NCBI RefSeq assembly: GCF_004346685.1
Contig: NZ_SMCO01000021.1
Location: 1 to 54,179 of the forward strand
Source of the DNA: Sulfurirhabdus autotrophica
Lineage (GTDB): Bacteria; Pseudomonadota; Gammaproteobacteria; Burkholderiales; SMCO01
Reading direction: 5' to 3'
Length of the DNA stretch: 54,179 nucleotides
Below, piece by piece: positions 49,038 through 54,179 of this stretch; within the stretch, counting starts at the first letter, position 1; every line of letters starts with the position of its first letter. The notes under the pieces were generated by a model. It did not search any database. It saw only the letters and a program-made list of their open reading frames with translations, and was not told where the DNA came from. Position numbers and translations under genes: made by a program.

Positions 49038-49506
49038 TACGTAGAGTTCCCCTTAATCAATCCCCATTGTTATATAACTTCATGATGGACACGTTATTAC
49101 CACCACGTGTTCCAGCACCTCATATTCTTTTACTTATTATTAATCATAACGGAATCCACTACCCCTAGTGTCTTCCTTCTCTTTGTTCATTATAGAGCGA
49201 GTTAGAGATTGAATGTCATAAACGGGGATAAATTGTTACGACAGCAGCCATGGCTTATACAACAATCTCCAATCAATTTACAGAAATATTGTTACCAAAG
49301 CATATAGATAACCAACTGATTTGTCACCAAAATGCTAGTGTGCACAGCGCTATAAAGCTAAATTTATAGTCATCAGTCTGTCAAAATCAGTCTAATCGTA
49401 AATTAAGTTATTACGAATGCTTGGTACACGATTTAAACTTTTTATCCTGTTCAACATTATCAATAACATGGCAGGTAATTGACTTGGCCAATAGGCAACT
49501 TGAGAT
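49038..49506. other. Non-coding region upstream of the EPS/prs operon
   Basis: About 470 bases with no supported gene, AT-rich. It should hold the promoter of the sugar transferase-prsK-prsR-prsT operon. I did not find a sigma-54 promoter there. An inverted repeat ACACGT (49089-49094) / ACGTGT (49105-49110) about 52 bases before the start could be an operator. Confidence 0.5.
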
Positions 49507-50121
49507 CTATTCAACTTGTTCTATAAGTAATGCCACCTGACAAACCTTCGCTCGCTCCAACGCTTCCCCTCCTGCAGAAGCTTTGGGCATGGCATGCATA
49601 AATGAAGGCGACACCACCGCAAGCTCTATAACCACTCCGTCTTCAAGCAGCTTATACACTGGAATTTCATGTTGTTCTATACCAACTTTGATACGTTTAA
49701 TCGCCGACTGATAGGGAATTTTCCGGGCCAATAAAAACAGCTCGACTTCTTTTACATTTTCAGTAGCTAATTGAATATTTACGTCAGAATTCCAGGATGC
49801 AGAACCATTCAGAACGGGGCCAACCAGATAAGGATTAAATTTTTCAAGCAATCGCATATAGGAATACGCTGCTTTTCTGAGCAACTGCAACTGTATCAGA
49901 TGATCATTTTTCTGATACATATCCTGATAAGCTCTAATTGCTTGCTCTATTTCCCGGTTTCCCGGCAAGCTATGGATTTCATTCACACCTAGTTGACGAG
50001 CTGCTTTCCGCTTCGCAAGCGAATAATCCTGCATGCCATCCTGAGCAATCATGCGCGCCGCTAACTGGGCAATTCGCTCTCGCATTTGCTGGTGATTTTT
50101 TGAAAAAATTTCCTTAGGCAT
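49507..50121 (-). CDS. Conserved hypothetical, nucleotidyltransferase-like
   Basis: A 204-residue soluble protein. An N-terminal helical part (residues 1-80) is rich in Arg, Lys and Gln and resembles a DNA-binding or helical bundle region. A middle segment, G-P-V-L-N-G-S-A-S-W-N-S-D-V-N-I, resembles the Gly-Ser...Ser-Asp motif of minimal nucleotidyltransferases, but the second acidic residue is lacking, so catalytic activity is doubtful. I do not recognise a named family. The start may be ATG at 50121 or the adjacent GTG at 50124. It is 62 bases downstream of penicillin-binding protein 1A and likely co-transcribed. Confidence 0.75.
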   Translation of the reverse strand: MPKEIFSKNHQQMRERIAQLAARMIAQDGMQDYSLAKRKAARQLGVNEIHSLPGNREIEQAIRAYQDMYQKNDHLIQLQLLRKAAYSYMRLLEKFNPYLVGPVLNGSASWNSDVNIQLATENVKEVELFLLARKIPYQSAIKRIKVGIEQHEIPVYKLLEDGVVIELAVVSPSFMHAMPKASAGGEALERAKVCQVALLIEQVE

Positions 50122-50183
50122 CACTGTTTTAGCACGTCACGAACCGAAAATGGCATCGACACAGAACGCGCATTCCTGCATTT

Positions 50184-52517
50184 CTAAAATAATTGATCCC
50201 GCACCTCATCAGAAGGTTTTACCCCTCCTTGCATATCACCCATTCCGCTTCCAGACTCTCCCGGTAAATTTTCCTGGTAGAAATATTCCGCTATTCCATC
50301 ACCCCCATCCATCTCTCTTAATCCTGTCTGAGGATTTATTTTTGCGACAACAACCCCCTCCGGAACATTCATGACACTTTCAGGTACGCCCTTGAGCACT
50401 TTACCCATATAATCTATCCACATAGGCAAAGCAGCTTGCGCCCCAGTTTCTCGCCCACCTAATGTTCGCGGCTGATCAAAACCAACCCAGGCAATCGCAA
50501 CCAAGTTGCCTGGTTGATACCCTGTAAACCAAGCGTCTACCTGGTCATTTGTTGTACCCGTCTTACCAGCCAGATCCTGCCGGCCAAGCTGCATTGCACG
50601 CGCCGCCGTACCCCGTTTTACAACATCTTGCATGATGGTAGTCATAATAAATGCATTTCGAGGATCAATTGCCTGTTGAGCATCTTGCCCTGCAAGAGTC
50701 GGTTTGGCCAATGCCAGCACATTACCTCGTGCATCCAGAATTCGAGTTACATAATACGGGGGGACGCGATAACCGCCATTCGCAAAAACAGAATACGCTG
50801 AAGCCATCTGAAAGGGAGTAACTGAACCAGCCCCCAACGCCATGGTTAAATAGGGGGGCTGTTTTGAAGCATCCAAACCAAAGCGCGTGATGTAATCCAG
50901 TGTGTAAGGTATTCCAATCGCCTGCAATATCCGGATAGATACAAGATTCTTGGATTTAGTTAAGGCAGTTCGGAACCGCAGCGGCCCAGAGTAATCCCCT
51001 TCGTAATTTTTAGGTTCCCAAAGCTTTCCACCCGTATCGGCAGGATCAATAACAATAGGAGCATCATTAATAATAGTCGCGGCTGTAAAACCTTTCTCAA
51101 GTGCCGCCGAATAGATGAACGGCTTAAAGCTTGATCCAGGCTGCCGCATAGCCTGCATAACATGATTGTACTTATTGCGCTCGAAATCAAATCCTCCTAC
51201 CAACGAGCGAATAGCGCCATCTTGCGGATTCATTGAAACAAAAGCTGCCTCAACCTGGGGCAGCTGAGTAATTTGCCAAAAACCTTTACTGTCTTTAACC
51301 ACACGAACCAGAGATCCACGTTGAATTTTATTTTTCTGCTGCGATTTTGCGTCCAGAAAACGTTGTGCAAAAGATAATCTATCGCCAGAAATTTCGACAA
51401 TTTCTCCCCCTTTAACATACGCCTTGACTAGCTTTGCGCTTGAGGTGAGCACTACTGCAGGTATTATTCCATTACTACCGGCCATGTCTTGCAATGCTTC
51501 TTCTAAAAATTCTTCCAATCCATTTTCATCACTCTGTAACTGTATGAACGCCTCTGGCCCCCGATAGCCATGTCGTCGATCGTAATCCAGCACTCCCTTG
51601 ATCACAGCATGCTGTGCGGCATCCTGATCTGATTTCCGTAATGTCGTATACACTTTAAAACCACTTGTGTAGGCAGCCTCTTTGTATTTCTCATACATCA
51701 TCTGACGGACCATTTCAGAGACATAATCAGCATTGATTTCATAAGCAGGCATATCTTTACGCACTGCTAATGCAAACGCCATCGCTTCCTCATATTGCTT
51801 GTCATCAATATAGTGTAGATCATGCATGCGACGCAGCACATATTGTTGCCGCAATTTTGCCCGCTTTGGATTAACCACAGGATTGTAGCGCGAGGGGGCT
51901 TTGGGCAGACCTGCGAGCATGGACGTTTCAGCAACGTTTAATTTTTCCAGGGGTTTGCCAAAATAAACCTGGGCTGCAGTTGCAAATCCATAGGCACGCT
52001 GTCCCAAATAGATTTGATTGATATACAACTCCAGAATCTGGTCTTTTGATAAATTATGCTCAATTTTTAGAGCCAGCATTACTTCACTGAATTTTCTCGA
52101 CAATGTTTTTTCCCGGGACAAGAAAAAATTTCTTGCTACTTGCATGGTAATCGTACTTGCCCCCTCACGTGCGCCACCTGAAGTCAGATTAGAAAGTGCA
52201 GCACGGGCCACCCCTTGATAATCCACACCGCCATGCTGGTAAAATCGATCATCTTCCGCAGCGAGAATAGCCTGCTTCATGATTTCAGGTACTTTATCAA
52301 TCTTGGCAAATACGCGCCGCTCTTCCCCAAACTCACCAATCAGAACGTCATCTTCAGTATAAATTCGCAAAGGAATTTTAGGCCGATAGTCGGTAAGGGC
52401 TTCAAGAGAGGGTAAATTTGGGTAGATCAGAATTGCAGCCAAAAAAATCAAAATTGCTGCAAATAGTCCGATAGAAAACAAGATTAAGGTGGGAAAGGCC
52501 CACCAGCGCTTAAACAT
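50184..52517 (-). CDS. mrcA: Penicillin-binding protein 1A (peptidoglycan glycosyltransferase/transpeptidase)
   Basis: A 777-residue bifunctional class A PBP. It has one N-terminal membrane anchor (residues 8-32). The GT51 domain has catalytic Glu in A-A-E-D-D-R-F-Y-Q-H near residue 88 and the G-A-S-T-I-T-M-Q-V-A-R-N motif. A short OB-like region follows, then the transpeptidase with the SxxK serine in G-S-S-F-K-P near residue 461, S-K-N, and K-T-G-T-T near 652. It polymerises and crosslinks peptidoglycan. It is divergent from pilM, the conserved arrangement in beta- and gammaproteobacteria, where pilMNOPQ lies beside this gene. Confidence 0.96.
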   Translation of the reverse strand: MFKRWWAFPTLILFSIGLFAAILIFLAAILIYPNLPSLEALTDYRPKIPLRIYTEDDVLIGEFGEERRVFAKIDKVPEIMKQAILAAEDDRFYQHGGVDYQGVARAALSNLTSGGAREGASTITMQVARNFFLSREKTLSRKFSEVMLALKIEHNLSKDQILELYINQIYLGQRAYGFATAAQVYFGKPLEKLNVAETSMLAGLPKAPSRYNPVVNPKRAKLRQQYVLRRMHDLHYIDDKQYEEAMAFALAVRKDMPAYEINADYVSEMVRQMMYEKYKEAAYTSGFKVYTTLRKSDQDAAQHAVIKGVLDYDRRHGYRGPEAFIQLQSDENGLEEFLEEALQDMAGSNGIIPAVVLTSSAKLVKAYVKGGEIVEISGDRLSFAQRFLDAKSQQKNKIQRGSLVRVVKDSKGFWQITQLPQVEAAFVSMNPQDGAIRSLVGGFDFERNKYNHVMQAMRQPGSSFKPFIYSAALEKGFTAATIINDAPIVIDPADTGGKLWEPKNYEGDYSGPLRFRTALTKSKNLVSIRILQAIGIPYTLDYITRFGLDASKQPPYLTMALGAGSVTPFQMASAYSVFANGGYRVPPYYVTRILDARGNVLALAKPTLAGQDAQQAIDPRNAFIMTTIMQDVVKRGTAARAMQLGRQDLAGKTGTTNDQVDAWFTGYQPGNLVAIAWVGFDQPRTLGGRETGAQAALPMWIDYMGKVLKGVPESVMNVPEGVVVAKINPQTGLREMDGGDGIAEYFYQENLPGESGSGMGDMQGGVKPSDEVRDQLF

Positions 52518-52632
52518 AATAATTGCTTCTCAATAAATTTAGTTCTAAAGTTTGGGCAATTATAGGCGTTATAGGTATTCAATAGAAAACAAAAAACATT
52601 TATTACTAAAAAATAATTTACATAGCATGTAG

Positions 52633-52662
52633 TTGCTGCTAGCATTTAACGTAAATTATAGT
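52633..52662 (+). promoter_or_regulatory. Candidate sigma-70 promoter of pilM
   Basis: TTGCTG (52633-52638), then 18 bases, then TATAGT (52657-52662), about 40 bases before the pilM start. The -10 matches five of six positions. It is inferred by consensus only. Confidence 0.4.
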
Positions 52663-52701
52663 TAGTATACGTAACCAACCAATATTGAAAGGAAATTTCC
52701 T

Positions 52702-53775
52702 TTGCAATTTGATTTTCTAAAAGCAAAATCACCGGCCTTAATTGGCGTCGATATCAGTTCTTCGGCGGTTAAGATGGTAGAAATCGCGGAAGCGGGTAAA
52801 AATCTTTACCGCGTCGAGCGTTATGCCATTGAGCCACTCCCAAAAGACTCGGTCGCAGATGGCAACATCATGAACCTTGAAAATGTGAGTGAAGCCCTGA
52901 AGCAAGCCTGGAAACGCATGGGCACCCGTGTAAAGAATGTTTCCTTGGCGCTTCCCGCTGCTTCCGTCATTACAAAAAAAATTATTGTTCCCGGCGGGCA
53001 GCGCGAAGAAGAACTTGAACTTCAAGTCGAATCGGAAGCTAACCAATATATTCCCTTCGCATTAGACGAAGTGAATTTGGACTTTCAGGTGCTGGGTCCC
53101 GCGCCAAACAGTCCAGAAGAAGTTGAAGTGCTTATTGCGGCCTCTCGAAAAGAAAAAGTTGAAGACCGGGTTGCAGCAGCACAAGCAGCAGGATTAAAAG
53201 CCATCATCATGGATGTCGAATCCTATGCTACTCAGACTGCCTTCGAATTAATTGCACATCAACTGCCCGGCAATGGCCGTGACCAGACTATTGCCATTGT
53301 GGATATTGGCGCTTCAATGATGCACATTAATGTATTACACAACAATCAATCCGTTTACTTACGCGAGCAAAGCTTTGGTGGCAACCAGCTCACTCAGGAA
53401 ACGCAACGTCGCTACAGCCTTTCCGCAGAAGAAGCAGAACTGGCTAAACGCAACGGAGGATTGCCAGAAAACTATGAATCCGAAGTGCTGCAACCTTTCA
53501 TGGACACTTTAGCTCTGGAAGTCACGCGTGCGCTGCAATTCTTCTTCTCATCTACACAGTTTAATCGTGTCGACCACATCTTGCTGGCGGGAGGCTGCGC
53601 GATGATTCCGGGGTTGGATGAAGCCGTTTCAAGTCGTACGCAGGTCAGCACAATGATTGCTAACCCATTTACCAACATGGCGCTATCCCCACGTATCAAG
53701 CCGCGACAATTAACCGCAGACGCACCGGCTTTGCTCATTGCCTGTGGACTCGCAATGCGGAGGTTTGATCAATGA
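52702..53775 (+). CDS. pilM: PilM: type IV pilus assembly actin-like protein
   Basis: A 357-residue cytoplasmic actin-like ATPase-fold protein of the pilus alignment complex, which binds the PilN N-terminus. It has the N-terminal G-V-D-I-S-S-S-A-V-K phosphate loop, V-D-I-G-A-S-M-M-H-I in the second phosphate loop, and L-A-G-G-C-A-M-I-P-G-L near the end. It starts with TTG (a Leu codon read as Met), with AAAGGAAA nine bases upstream; no ATG fits the family N-terminus. Its end overlaps pilN by four bases (ATGA). Confidence 0.95.
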   Translation: MQFDFLKAKSPALIGVDISSSAVKMVEIAEAGKNLYRVERYAIEPLPKDSVADGNIMNLENVSEALKQAWKRMGTRVKNVSLALPAASVITKKIIVPGGQREEELELQVESEANQYIPFALDEVNLDFQVLGPAPNSPEEVEVLIAASRKEKVEDRVAAAQAAGLKAIIMDVESYATQTAFELIAHQLPGNGRDQTIAIVDIGASMMHINVLHNNQSVYLREQSFGGNQLTQETQRRYSLSAEEAELAKRNGGLPENYESEVLQPFMDTLALEVTRALQFFFSSTQFNRVDHILLAGGCAMIPGLDEAVSSRTQVSTMIANPFTNMALSPRIKPRQLTADAPALLIACGLAMRRFDQ

Positions 53776-54110
53776 TCCGTATTAACTTACTCCCTCATCG
53801 GGAAGAGAAACGTGCTGCACGCCAACGTAACTTCAATTTTATGGCGCTGGGAGCAGTTGCACTTGGCGCGGTAACCGTTTTACTGGTCCACACTATTAAT
53901 AGTGGGAAAATTGAAACGCAGAATAATCGCAACCATTTCCTGGAAACAGAAACAGCAAAGCTTGATAAACAAATTGAAGAGATCAAAAAGCTCAAGGAAG
54001 AAACGCAATCTCTGCTTTCCCGAAAACAAGTGGTTGAAACGCTGCAAAGTAATCGCGGACAAGCTGTTCATCTCTTGGATCAATTATTGATCCGGCCAGA
54101 TGAAGTTTGA
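53772..54110 (+). pseudogene. pilN: PilN, truncated: pilus assembly inner-membrane protein lacking its C-terminal half
   Basis: The first 100 or so residues are a normal PilN: M-I-R-I-N-L-L-P-H-R-E at the cytoplasmic PilM-binding N-terminus, one transmembrane helix (about 24-42), then a periplasmic coiled coil ending in A-V-H-L-L-D-Q-L. The frame stops after 112 residues, whereas PilN is usually around 180-200. No other frame downstream continues the expected sequence, so a simple frameshift does not explain it. The last 60-70 bases of the window look foreign. PilO, PilP and PilQ, normally next, cannot be seen. The gene may be interrupted in the genome, or the contig may end in a repeat. Confidence 0.75.
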
Positions 54111-54115
54111 ATTTT

Positions 54116-54178
54116 TCATGCGGCATATTTTACGTGGATATCCTGAAAGTAACTTTTGACCCGTTCAGGTGATTGCTC
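54116..54178 (-). CDS. Possible 3' end of an unrelated leftward gene (mobile element?)
   Basis: On the minus strand an open frame enters from the right edge and ends at a TGA at 54116-54118, giving a C-terminus with S-P-E-R-V-K-S-Y-F and a final V-K-Y-A-A. It lies five bases beyond the pilN stop and points the opposite way. The sequence looks like coding DNA, and a transposase C-terminus is one explanation for a gene break here. Twenty codons are too few to name it. Confidence 0.3.
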   Translation of the reverse strand, partial: EQSPERVKSYFQDIHVKYAA

Positions 54179-54179
54179 C

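Overview
The window looks like the chromosome of a betaproteobacterium. The evidence is the thiD-thiE-hemL block, the engB / cytochrome c4-resB-ccsB / hemB neighbourhood, a pilGHIJ-chpA cluster and a prsK-prsR-prsT PEP-CTERM locus. The base composition is moderately AT-rich. A Nitrosomonadales-type environmental bacterium (Gallionella/Sulfuricella-like) is my best guess, but it is an inference from gene content and no marker gene here proves it. I found no tRNA, rRNA, CRISPR array or complete insertion sequence.

Layout. 1-9.7 kb: leftward Chp chemosensory operon for type IV pili (pilG, pilH, pilI, pilJ, chpA/pilL), ending in a 23-bp perfect hairpin. A separate leftward sigma-70 promoter sits at the extreme left edge. 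9.7-10.7 kb: a long AT-rich gap. 10.7-16 kb: a PstS-like periplasmic protein, a convergent rubredoxin, then thiD-thiE-hemL and a DsrS-like gene. 16-22.7 kb: ccsB, resB and cytochrome c4 (leftward), engB, a multi-hairpin intergenic RNA candidate, hemB and a YcgR/PilZ protein whose stop codon interlocks with that of hemB. 22.8-36.7 kb: an accessory region. It holds a FeeM-like N-acyl amino acid synthase, a ThiF/E1-like enzyme, a nitroreductase-like protein and a GT1 glycosyltransferase. It continues with a Lol-like transport set (beta-barrel protein, FHA-ABC ATPase fusion, LolA-like protein, two FtsX-type permeases), then a GMC oxidoreductase and two methyltransferases. 36.7-49 kb: a PEP-CTERM protein with a clear sigma-54 promoter, then a leftward operon of an EpsB-type sugar transferase, prsK, prsR and two consecutive prsT-type TPR lipoproteins. 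49.5-54.2 kb: a nucleotidyltransferase-like hypothetical, penicillin-binding protein 1A, and pilM with a truncated pilN, interrupted at the right edge by unrelated sequence that could be the end of a mobile element.

How the parts may work together. The two ends concern type IV pili (Chp signalling at the left, pilM/pilN assembly at the right). The 36.7-49 kb block is an exopolysaccharide/PEP-CTERM surface system: PrsK/PrsR would switch on sigma-54 promoters such as the one before the PEP-CTERM gene, and the EpsB-like enzyme would start the polysaccharide repeat unit. The most unusual part is 22.8-36.7 kb. Acyl-amino-acid synthesis, carboxylate activation, FMN chemistry, glycosylation, a dedicated envelope transport set, an oxidoreductase and methyltransferases lie together. 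I propose a lipid-like envelope or secreted metabolite, which the sequence alone cannot prove.
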